Source: Halodesulfurarchaeum sp.
GTDB lineage: Archaea > Halobacteriota > Halobacteria > Halobacteriales > Halobacteriaceae
Direction of reading: 5' to 3'
DNA: 17,300 nucleotides
Assembly: GCA_018334775.1 (NCBI GenBank)
Contig: JAGXLJ010000004.1
Coordinates: 1-17,300 of the forward strand
The notes under the pieces are model-generated. The model ran no database searches. It saw only the letters and a list, made by a program, of their open reading frames with translations, and was not told where the DNA came from. This document shows positions 1-5,951 of the stretch, piece after piece (the stretch's first letter is position 1; each line of letters begins with the position of its first letter). The translations under genes and the position numbers were made by a program.

Positions 1-218
1 GGAAAGGAAAGTCGGCGTCCACCGCGGGCGTATCCCAGACTGAGCGCAGCAAGAAAGACACCGATAATGCTCCCCCAGGTGTAGATCGAACTTCCGAATT
101 CGGGGGCAATCATCCGCCCTGCGAGAATCTCTAGTCCCATACTCGCGACTCCGGAGACCAAAACCGCGAGCGCCGGCTTCTCAGGGCGGTATCCGTTGAG
201 TCGGTCGAAGCCGTCCAT
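1..218 (-). CDS. Fused membrane/spermidine synthase-like protein, N-terminal part (truncated by window edge)
   Basis: The first 72 codons of a minus-strand gene can be read from ATG at 218 down to position 3; the rest lies outside the window. The visible peptide starts MDGFDRLNGY and has a hydrophobic helix containing SGVASMGLEILAGRMIAPEF, then SSIYTWGSIIGVFLAALSLGY. The pattern of a small-residue helix, LEILAGR.IAP.FG.S..TWG..IGVFL.ALSLGY is characteristic of the membrane N-terminus found in prokaryotic fused MFS/spermidine-synthase-like proteins, so this is a family assignment from a short piece. The aminopropyltransferase domain cannot be checked, and many relatives make no confirmed polyamine. 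The gene is divergent from the ferredoxin gene across a 575-bp spacer. A weak T-rich box around 243-249 on the minus strand lies about 28 bp upstream of the ATG, compatible with a leaderless message. Confidence 0.7.
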   Translation of the reverse strand, partial: MDGFDRLNGYRPEKPALAVLVSGVASMGLEILAGRMIAPEFGSSIYTWGSIIGVFLAALSLGYARGGRRLSF

Positions 219-338
219 AGCAGGGGTAGGAGAGACAGCGGCCAAAACGGTTGTCACTGACGGCTCCCATGCCGGTTGTACCGTACTGGCAATCGGTGTC
301 GGTCGAGCGACGCCAAAACCACCACCCGTCGACCGAAC

Positions 339-360
339 ACCCCTTTGTTTCAACTGGAGA
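339..360 (-). other. Origin recognition box (ORB)-like element
   Basis: On the minus strand positions 360-339 read TCTCCAGTTGAA followed by ACAAAGGGGT. This follows the archaeal ORB layout recalled from the literature, a TTCCAGTGGAAAC-type half followed by a (G/A)AAGGGGT G-string, with T for G at one inner position. ORBs are bound by Orc1/Cdc6. No orc1/cdc6 gene is visible in the window, so whether this is a working origin element is unknown. The consensus is recalled, not searched. Confidence 0.55.
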
Positions 361-381
361 TATTGAAATATCCGCAGATGT

Positions 382-414
382 GTTGACCCGGCATCGATGT
401 GCGCACGGGTCAAC
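382..414. repeat. Perfect 9-bp inverted repeat, 15-nt spacer
   Basis: GTTGACCCG at 382-390 is followed by a 15-nt spacer and the exact reverse complement CGGGTCAAC at 406-414. A G-T wobble at 381/415 could lengthen a hairpin. The arms suit either a dimeric regulator with half-sites about two helical turns apart (24 bp centre to centre) or an RNA stem-loop. The repeat sits 21 bp from the ORB-like element. Confidence 0.6.
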
Positions 415-441
415 GATAATTGGTTCTTTGCCACCTTTTCC

Positions 442-468
442 GTCATCACCCCGATGACATCTGGTGAT
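442..468. repeat. Two overlapping, mutually exclusive hairpins
   Basis: GTCATC (442-447) pairs with GATGAC (453-458) across a 5-nt loop. The overlapping ATCACC (445-450) pairs with GGTGAT (463-468) across a 12-nt loop. Both are perfect, but only one can form at a time. A TTTT run follows from 468. No gene in either direction obviously ends here, so a terminator role is not supported. Confidence 0.4.
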
Positions 469-750
469 TTTGTACTGCTCTTCCGGTCGAGATGCCCGTT
501 CCTGGGCTGAGAGTAGCCTGACTGGCGCGGTTTCGGCGGGTTCCCCGACCGTGAACCCACCCCCTTGACTGGTTCCACTTCAGCGAACCATTTAGCGGGC
601 CAGACTCGAGTTTTCGCCGTGGAATAGGGTCTCGGCTCCGACAAGGGCACTTGTCCCGTGCGAACCGTTAGTTAGGAGGTCCAGACCGGAGTTTCGGCCC
701 CGAACGTTTGTGTGATTTTGTCACCCAAGTCGGCGAGAAGATAGGGTGTC

Positions 751-758
751 TTAAATAA
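751..758 (+). promoter_or_regulatory. TATA box of the ferredoxin gene
   Basis: TTAAATAA at 751-758 is a good haloarchaeal TATA box. Transcription is expected about 25-27 bp downstream, near 778-782, which leaves a 5' leader of only about a dozen bases before the ATG at 794. Confidence 0.6.
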
Positions 759-793
759 GAGAAGTCACAATCCGAAAACTGGGTACTACCATC

Positions 794-994
794 ATGGCGA
801 CAGTTGAAATCGATCAAGACCTCTGTATCGGCGATCAGGTTTGTGCATCGATGCATCCCGACATCTACGAAATGGGCGACGATGGCTTTGCCTACGTGGT
901 CGACGGGATGGAAGAAGTCGAAGGCGACGTAGTGGATCGTGCCCGGGAAGGCGCCGAGGCCTGCCCGGTCGATGCGATCACCGTCTCCGAGTAA
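794..994 (+). CDS. Small single-cluster ferredoxin with Asp as a cluster ligand (Pyrococcus D14 type)
   Basis: A 66-residue acidic ferredoxin, an electron carrier expected in the cytoplasm. The motif DLCIGDQVCASMHPDIYEMG gives C11, D14 and C17, and EACPVDAI near the C-terminus gives C57. In ordinary single-cluster bacterial and archaeal ferredoxins of this family the first stretch is C-x2-C-x2-C-x3-C-P. Here the second position is Asp, exactly as in Pyrococcus furiosus ferredoxin, where the Asp ligand allows [4Fe-4S]/[3Fe-4S] interconversion. The fourth position (Cys21, part of a disulfide in P. furiosus) is His21, and the residue aligned with Cys48 is not Cys, so that disulfide is absent. 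This is not the larger plant-type [2Fe-2S] ferredoxin that is abundant in haloarchaea. It is monocistronic, with a TATA box at 751-758, and converges on the folA gene. Confidence 0.9.
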   Translation: MATVEIDQDLCIGDQVCASMHPDIYEMGDDGFAYVVDGMEEVEGDVVDRAREGAEACPVDAITVSE

Positions 995-1054
995 CGCATC
1001 CGGTAGTTCGTGTTTTCTCAGCCACAATCGACAGCGACGGCGCCCTCGACCGCG

Positions 1055-1543
1055 CTACTTGCTAATCCGCTCGTAGGTTCGAAACACCAACTCGCCGCGT
1101 TCCTCACGCTCGACTTCCTCCCACTCCGAGCGGTCCCACTCCGGGAAATGGGTATCGCCAGGTGGCGATTCCGGGATTTCGGTCACATGAAGGCGGTCGG
1201 TCCGTGGCAGAACCTGTTCGTAGACCGATGCTCCGCCGATCACGTATGCGATTTCTGACCCCGTTTCCGCCGCGACCTCCAGCGCCGCCTCGATACTGCC
1301 CGCCTGAACGGCACCGTCTGGGAGATCGAGGTCCTGGGAGGAGAGAACGATGTTCAGCCGATCTGGGAGCGGTTCGCCGAGCCGCTTCGTAATCGCCTCG
1401 TAGGTGCGCCGCCCCATGATCACCGGATGGCCTACAGTGAGGGTTTTGAAGTACGCAAGGTCCTCGGGATACTGCCACGGAATCGATTTCTCGTCCCCTA
1501 TCACGCCGTTCTGTGCGACAGCGACGACGATAGCGATGTTCAT
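1055..1543 (-). CDS. folA: Dihydrofolate reductase
   Basis: A 162-residue enzyme of normal length that reduces dihydrofolate to tetrahydrofolate with NADPH, restoring the folate oxidised by thymidylate synthase. The N-terminus NIAIVVAVAQNGVIG is the typical first strand and Met20-loop start. IPW (21-23) and Asp28 in YPEDLAYFK match the folate-binding region (E. coli W22 and D27). VIMGRRTYE (41-49) and VIGGASVYEQ (101-110) are the NADPH-binding motifs, and DTHFPE (130-135) is the conserved late motif. The ATG overlaps the thymidylate synthase stop by 4 bp (ATGA), so the two are translationally coupled, which fits their metabolic link. The name hdrA/hdrB is used in Haloferax, and I cannot tell which paralogue this is. 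Confidence 0.95.
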   Translation of the reverse strand: MNIAIVVAVAQNGVIGDEKSIPWQYPEDLAYFKTLTVGHPVIMGRRTYEAITKRLGEPLPDRLNIVLSSQDLDLPDGAVQAGSIEAALEVAAETGSEIAYVIGGASVYEQVLPRTDRLHVTEIPESPPGDTHFPEWDRSEWEEVEREERGELVFRTYERISK

Positions 1544-2535
1544 TCGGCCACCGCAAAAGACAGCGCCGGTGCCGGATCGTAGTCACGTAACGTGATATCC
1601 TCGGCTTCGAGTTCGGACAACGGGCGGTCAGCCACCTCGATTTCCGGTCGTTCTCTGGGTGACCGTGTCAGTTGGGTAAGGAGGCCCGGCACGTGGTCGT
1701 ACCCCTCCGGGTCGGGAGGTGCGGACTCCTCAACCCAGTCCCTCACTGCGGCGTAATCGGCGGGTTCCTCGACGGCCGAGAGGCGCTCACGGAGGTCCGG
1801 AATCGCGTCTTTGTACCACGCGCCCCGGTCTCCGTCCCCAAGATAGATGTGCGCGTCGACGACGCTGTGACCGAACTCCCCGACCGGCAAACCGACCTGT
1901 TGAGCGACAGCATGGGTCAACAAGGCGTATGAGGCGATGTTGAAGGGAATACCCAGAGCGATGTCGCCGGAGCGTTGCTGGAGGTGGGTGTTCAGTCGGC
2001 CGTTCTGGACAGAGAAAGCGAAGGTGTAGTGACAGGGCGGCAACGTCGAATCGGCGGCATTTGCAGGGTGCCAAGCGTTGACAACCAATCGCCGACTCCG
2101 TGGGTTGTTCCGGAGGCCATCGAGGACGTAAGCAATCTGATCGAAGGTACCCTCATCGTTCAGGTAGGCGCTGTCGGAGTCCGGCCAGGACTCCCCCGGG
2201 AGTCGAGCGTCTTCGTCTGGAACGGGATAGCGCCGCCAGAAGCGACCGTAAGCGGTATCCAGACGCCCTTCTTCATCGGCCCAGGCGTCCCAAATGCCGG
2301 TTTCCTCCCGGAGCTTGCGAATATGTTCCTCGCCGGAGAGATACCAGACCAGTTCGTGCACAAGCGAGTTCCACCGACCTCCCGAGAGGTCTTTGGTCGT
2401 GAGCAAGGGGAACCCTGTCTGGAGGTCTACCGTGTAGTGATGGGAAAAGCCAGCGAGCGTGTCGACACCCGTCCGGTTTTCCTCGTAGGTCCCCGTCCGA
2501 AGGACTCGGTCGACGAGGTCGAGATACTGCTCCAT
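1540..2535 (-). CDS. thyA: Thymidylate synthase (ThyA type)
   Basis: A 331-residue ThyA, longer than the roughly 264-residue E. coli enzyme, mainly through acidic insertions around residues 85-130 and 235-290. It methylates dUMP to dTMP using methylene-tetrahydrofolate. Visible landmarks are Arg21 in ENRTGVDT, GFPLLTTK (41-48), the tandem arginines in RSRRLVVNAW (146-155), the nucleophile Cys168 in LPPCHYTFAF, LQQRSGDIALGIPFN (185-199) with the dUMP-binding Asp191 and Asn199, and DAHIYLGD (227-234). It ends in a 4-bp overlap with folA. A TATA-like box 29 bp upstream of the ATG suggests a leaderless thyA-folA transcript in addition to read-through from the oxidoreductase gene 42 bp upstream. 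Confidence 0.97.
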   Translation of the reverse strand: MEQYLDLVDRVLRTGTYEENRTGVDTLAGFSHHYTVDLQTGFPLLTTKDLSGGRWNSLVHELVWYLSGEEHIRKLREETGIWDAWADEEGRLDTAYGRFWRRYPVPDEDARLPGESWPDSDSAYLNDEGTFDQIAYVLDGLRNNPRSRRLVVNAWHPANAADSTLPPCHYTFAFSVQNGRLNTHLQQRSGDIALGIPFNIASYALLTHAVAQQVGLPVGEFGHSVVDAHIYLGDGDRGAWYKDAIPDLRERLSAVEEPADYAAVRDWVEESAPPDPEGYDHVPGLLTQLTRSPRERPEIEVADRPLSELEAEDITLRDYDPAPALSFAVAE

Positions 2536-2560
2536 GGTACGATCTCGGGCGTGGCGGCGG

Positions 2561-2568
2561 CATAAACG
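2561..2568 (-). promoter_or_regulatory. TATA box of a thyA-folA promoter
   Basis: On the minus strand CGTTTATG occupies 2568-2561, in the 42-bp gap after the oxidoreductase stop and centred about 29 bp before the thyA ATG at 2535. That spacing would start transcription at or beside the ATG, giving a leaderless mRNA, a common haloarchaeal arrangement. Confidence 0.5.
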
Positions 2569-2577
2569 TTCAGGGGG

Positions 2578-3666
2578 TTACCAGCCCCGCTGGTACTGGA
2601 CGGGGATCTCCGCTTCGGCGTCGTACAGGGTTTGGGCCGCCCGAAGCGGGAAGTACGGGTCGTTAAGGAACTTCCGCCCCACGATGGCGACGTCACTCCG
2701 ATCGTTTCTGACGATGGCCTCGGCCTGTTCGGGTGTCTGGATCTGGCCGACTGTCCCCACCGCCGGCACGTCCGTCTCCTCGCGGACCTGTTCGGCAAGC
2801 GCGACCTGATAGTTCGGACCCGCATACGAGATCGTCTGGTCTGGATGAATACCGCCGCTGCTCACGTCGAGAAAGTCCAAGCCCTTCGCAGCCAACGCCG
2901 ATCCCAGCCTGACGGTCTGTTCGATCGTCCAGGAATCCCGGTCGGGCAGCCAGTCGGTGCCTGAGACCCGAAGGAAGACCGGGACCGACTCGCCCACGGC
3001 GTTCCGAACGGCCTCGTAAACCTCCCGAACGAGCCGGGTCCGTCCCTCGAAGTCCCCGCCGTAGGCATCTGTGCGCTGATTCGTGACCGGAGAGAGGAAT
3101 TCGTGGATGAGATACCCGTGGGCACCGTGAATCTCCACCGCTTCGAACCCGGCATCAACCGCCCGGGTAGCGGCCTCCCCGAATGACGTGACGAGGTCGT
3201 CGATATCGGCAGGGGTGAGTCGCTCCGTCGGCGGCGCGTCCGCCTCGGCATAGGGAAATGGCTGGTCACTTGGCGCAACCACCGACCAGCCGTCGTCGGG
3301 TTGAAGCGGATTTGACCCCTCCCAGGGACGAGCCGTCGATGCTTTTCGACCGGCATGGGCGAGTTGAATCGCCGGGACAGCGCCCTGGTCCGCGACGAAC
3401 TCCGCGATCGGGGCGAGTGCGTCGGAGTGGGCGTCGGACCAGAGCCCGAGATCGTGGGGCGAGATCCGGCCGCGCGGTTCAACAGCGGTGGCCTCCACGA
3501 TGACCAGTCCGGCCCCACCGACAGCGCGCGAGCCGTAGTGGACGCGATGCCAGTCGGTCGCGAAGCCATCGGTCCCGGCCGAATACTGGCACATCGGGGA
3601 CATCGCGATTCGGTTCCGAGCAGTCACCGAGCGAAGCGAGAGCGAAGAGAACACTCCTGTGGACAT
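2578..3666 (-). CDS. NADH:flavin oxidoreductase, Old Yellow Enzyme family (YqjM-like)
   Basis: A 362-residue FMN-dependent ene-reductase candidate with a TIM-barrel fold. With ATG at 3666 the N-terminus is MSTGVFSSLSLRS and MSPMCQYSAG places Cys26 exactly where YqjM-type enzymes have their redox-tuning Cys26. IQLAHAGRKAS, the active-site EIHGAHGYLIHEFLSP and NQRTDAYGG are class-defining, and the C-terminal AIVGRKFLNDPYFP is the phosphate-binding end of the barrel. An in-frame TTG at 3708 would add 14 residues. The ATG is preferred because it aligns with the family and has ATTATC on the minus strand about 26 bp upstream, suiting a leaderless start. The physiological substrate is unknown, and enoate reduction is inferred. 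It precedes thyA by 42 bp in the same direction. Confidence 0.92.
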   Translation of the reverse strand: MSTGVFSSLSLRSVTARNRIAMSPMCQYSAGTDGFATDWHRVHYGSRAVGGAGLVIVEATAVEPRGRISPHDLGLWSDAHSDALAPIAEFVADQGAVPAIQLAHAGRKASTARPWEGSNPLQPDDGWSVVAPSDQPFPYAEADAPPTERLTPADIDDLVTSFGEAATRAVDAGFEAVEIHGAHGYLIHEFLSPVTNQRTDAYGGDFEGRTRLVREVYEAVRNAVGESVPVFLRVSGTDWLPDRDSWTIEQTVRLGSALAAKGLDFLDVSSGGIHPDQTISYAGPNYQVALAEQVREETDVPAVGTVGQIQTPEQAEAIVRNDRSDVAIVGRKFLNDPYFPLRAAQTLYDAEAEIPVQYQRGW

Positions 3667-3769
3667 ACCCGAAACTGGGTGCGAGTCGGGGATAATCGTT
3701 CGGTCCAAAACAGGTGATTAGCCGTTGCTCGAAGTCCACCCCCTCAGCCAGAGAGCCCGAACGCGGCGA

Positions 3770-4921
3770 TCAGCCCTCGAAGTCGAAAGCCTCGGCCGCG
3801 ATGTCCATGTCCTTGTCACCGCGGCCCGAGAGGTTGATCAGGATCGTGTCGTGCTCGTCAGCGATATCGGCCGCCAGTGCGATAGCGTGGCTCGATTCGA
3901 GCGCGGGAATAATTCCCTCCGTCTCCGAAAGCCTCCGGAAGGCCTCGAGTGCGGCGTCGTCCTCGACAGCCTGGTACTCTGCGCGACCGATTGCCCGGAA
4001 CATCGCGTGCTCGGGACCTACTCCTGGATAGTCCAGGCCCGCTGAGACGGAGTGGACCTCGGTGTCCTCGTCCAGAACTCGAGTTGCCATCCCGTGGAGT
4101 GTCCCATCCTCACCAGCGGCCAGTGGGGCCGCGTGGCGGTTCGAATCGCTTCCCTCGCCGCCACCCTCAGCACCATAGAAGGCAACGTCATCGTCCCGGA
4201 AAGCGTGGAAGAGGCCGATCGCGTTCGACCCGCCACCGACACAGGCAACAGCGGCATCCGGCAGTTCGCCCACCCGGTCCTGGAACTGCTCGCGAGCCTC
4301 CGTCCCGATCACGGACTGGAAGTCCCGAACCATCCGAGGGAAGGGGTCAGGACCGACAGCACTCCCGACGAGATAATGGGTATCGTCGATATTGTGGGCG
4401 AAATCCTCGAGAGCCGCGTCGACGGCCTCGGCCAGCCCCGCATCGCCGGTCGTGACCTCGTTGACCTCGGCCCCGAGCAACCGCATCCGGAAGACGTTCA
4501 TCCGCTGTCGGTTTGCGTCCGTCTTGCCCATGTATACCTCTGTGTCCAGGCCAAGTGCGGCCCCAACCATCGCGGTTGCGACGCCGTGTTGACCAGCCCC
4601 GGTCTCAGCGATGAGGCGGTCCTTGTCGGCTCGGACCGCGAGCAGGCCCTGACCAAGGGCGTTGTTGATTTTGTGGGCGCCGCCATGCAAGAGGTCCTCC
4701 CGTTTGAGATAGATCTCGACACCGTATTGCTCGCTGAGGGTTTCGGCGTGGTAGAGCGGCGTCGGACGGCCGGCAAATTCCGCTCGAAGGTGGGCCAGTT
4801 CCGCCTGAAAGTCCGGGTCCTCCCGGATCTCGTCGTAGGCCATCGCGAGTTGCTGCAGTGGCTCCTCGAGCGGTTCTGGGACGTGTCGACCGCCGTATTC
4901 CTCGAATCGTCCGTCGGGCAT
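3770..4921 (-). CDS. trpB: Tryptophan synthase beta chain (TrpB1 type)
   Basis: A 383-residue PLP enzyme that condenses indole with serine to make tryptophan. LKREDLLHGGAHKINNALGQ contains the PLP lysine (K84), ETGAGQHG the catalytic Glu (E106), and ACVGGGSNAIG (about 226-236) the PLP-phosphate loop. HSVSAGLDYPGVGPEH and LINLSGRGDKDM are also standard. It matches TrpB1, which normally partners TrpA, rather than the longer TrpB2. An upstream in-frame GTG at 4960 would add 13 residues. The ATG at 4921 matches family N-termini (PDGRFEEYGGR) and has an AT-rich ATATTT box about 26-31 bp upstream on the minus strand. No trpA or trpC flanks it. Upstream is a divergent USP gene and downstream an unrelated oxidoreductase with its own promoter, so it is probably monocistronic. 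Confidence 0.95.
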   Translation of the reverse strand: MPDGRFEEYGGRHVPEPLEEPLQQLAMAYDEIREDPDFQAELAHLRAEFAGRPTPLYHAETLSEQYGVEIYLKREDLLHGGAHKINNALGQGLLAVRADKDRLIAETGAGQHGVATAMVGAALGLDTEVYMGKTDANRQRMNVFRMRLLGAEVNEVTTGDAGLAEAVDAALEDFAHNIDDTHYLVGSAVGPDPFPRMVRDFQSVIGTEAREQFQDRVGELPDAAVACVGGGSNAIGLFHAFRDDDVAFYGAEGGGEGSDSNRHAAPLAAGEDGTLHGMATRVLDEDTEVHSVSAGLDYPGVGPEHAMFRAIGRAEYQAVEDDAALEAFRRLSETEGIIPALESSHAIALAADIADEHDTILINLSGRGDKDMDIAAEAFDFEG

Positions 4922-5060
4922 AGTCCAGAGGAACACGCCGAGTGCCAAATATGTGTTCACTGCTGCACATAGTCGTGCATCTGTTTCGGAGTGCTGGAAG
5001 CGGCTGAATCGCCGTGACTGGCCGCGAACGCTTATCCGATATTGGACCGTATCGTTCCAT

Positions 5061-5951
5061 ATGTCTGAGCGGGGACCGGAAGGGGACGTACTGGTGGCTG
5101 TTGCGGAACCGGAGCACGTTCCTCAACTCGTTCGAACGGCGGCGGACCTCGCCCGCCAGCGAACAGGGCGGGTGAGACTGATGACTGTCGAAGTCAAGTC
5201 GCGAGATTCGCCGTTTGGCATGTTTTCGGACGAGACGATTATCGAGGAGTTCGCCGCCGACAGTCACGAACTGCTGGACCAGGCCCCGAAACCGGAGGGC
5301 GTCGAAATCGTCCGAGATCTAGTCGTTGCCCGGACAGTCGCAAAAGGAGTGGTCTCAGCCGTGAAACGGACCGATCCCACAGCGTTGGTCATCGGTTGGG
5401 ACAGCGAGCCGAGTCGATCCGACGCGCTGCTTGGGACGACAGTTGATGCTGTCTTCGAGCGGGCCCCAACCGACGTGTATGCCGAGCGAATAGGCCGGGA
5501 GGCAGGGGGAGTTGGGTCGGTTCTCGTCCCGGTGGCCGGCGGTCCTCACGTCCGGGCAGCAGTGACTGCTGGCGGTGCGATCGCCACGGAGAACCAGGCC
5601 CAGCTAACAGTGTTTTCGGTGGGACGTGCAGAGACCGATAGGGAGTCGGCTCAGTCCTTCGTCGAAGAAGGCGTTGAAACGTTCGAGGGCGTGCTTGGCG
5701 ACTCGATGGACGTCGAAACGCACGTCGAAATGGCCGACAGTATCGAGGATGCAATCGTTGATGCGGCCGAGGCGCACGATGTCGTCGTCTTCGGAGCGAC
5801 ACGGAAGGGCGTGTTACGCGGGCGACTCGTCGGGTCCGTCCCGCGACACGTCGTCAATCGGACCGACAAAACAGTACTCATCGCACGAGGGGAGCATGGA
5901 ACAATAGGAGTTCTCGGACGCCTTCAGGCCATGCTTAGTGGGAAAAAGTGA
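5061..5951 (+). CDS. Tandem universal stress protein (two USP domains)
   Basis: A 296-residue soluble protein with two USP-type alpha/beta domains. Domain 1 (about 8-145) opens with EGDVLVAVAEPEHVPQLVRT. Domain 2 (about 153-280) opens with VGSVLVPVAGGPHVRAAV and ends with FGATRKGVLRGRLVGSVPRH, the G-x-GS phosphate-binding loop, followed by TVLIARG. Domain 1 has only a degenerate version of this loop (IGWDSEPSRSDALLGTTVD), so nucleotide binding is more likely in domain 2. ATG at 5061 was chosen over an upstream frame extending to 4953, because the extra 36 residues are Arg/Trp-rich and unlike the family, and CTTATC at 5032-5037 is suitably placed for a leaderless start. The stop overlaps the next permease start by 4 bp, so it probably acts with that permease, like the USP domains fused to transporters. 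Confidence 0.85.
   Translation: MSERGPEGDVLVAVAEPEHVPQLVRTAADLARQRTGRVRLMTVEVKSRDSPFGMFSDETIIEEFAADSHELLDQAPKPEGVEIVRDLVVARTVAKGVVSAVKRTDPTALVIGWDSEPSRSDALLGTTVDAVFERAPTDVYAERIGREAGGVGSVLVPVAGGPHVRAAVTAGGAIATENQAQLTVFSVGRAETDRESAQSFVEEGVETFEGVLGDSMDVETHVEMADSIEDAIVDAAEAHDVVVFGATRKGVLRGRLVGSVPRHVVNRTDKTVLIARGEHGTIGVLGRLQAMLSGKK

Larger units (their letters stand above)
219..793. other. 575-bp divergent intergenic region, dyad-rich, with an ORB-like element
   Basis: No convincing gene lies here. The only long frame (251-457, plus) lacks the acidic composition of its neighbours. The region holds an origin-recognition-box match at 339-360, an abutting palindrome GATATT-GA-AATATC at 359-372, a perfect 9-bp inverted repeat at 382-390/406-414, two mutually exclusive hairpins at 442-458 and 445-468, an inverted repeat TGGTTC/GAACCA at 570-590 next to a GGGGG tract, and GACAAG-GGCA-CTTGTC at 640-655. 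The right end carries the ferredoxin promoter. Such a density of dyads is unusual for a plain promoter spacer. An origin, a regulatory hub or an untranslated RNA are all possible. Confidence 0.6.

Noticed and set aside
251..457. A 68-codon open frame on the plus strand in the first intergenic region
   Set aside because: Its product is rich in Pro, His, Ser and Arg and lacks the acidic bias of every real protein here. It has no Shine-Dalgarno or TATA box at a sensible distance and runs through the dyads.
3667..3708. A TTG start giving 14 more residues on the Old Yellow Enzyme
   Set aside because: The ATG at 3666 places the redox Cys at residue 26 as in YqjM, and a TATA-like ATTATC lies at the right distance for a leaderless start. 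The extension would cover that box.
4922..4960. A GTG start giving 13 more residues on TrpB
   Set aside because: The extra residues are hydrophobic and not found in TrpB N-termini, and the AT-rich promoter box for ATG 4921 falls inside them.
4953..5060. A 36-codon N-terminal extension of the tandem USP gene
   Set aside because: It overlaps the start region of the divergent trpB gene and its promoter, is Arg/Trp-rich, and the USP fold begins just after ATG 5061.
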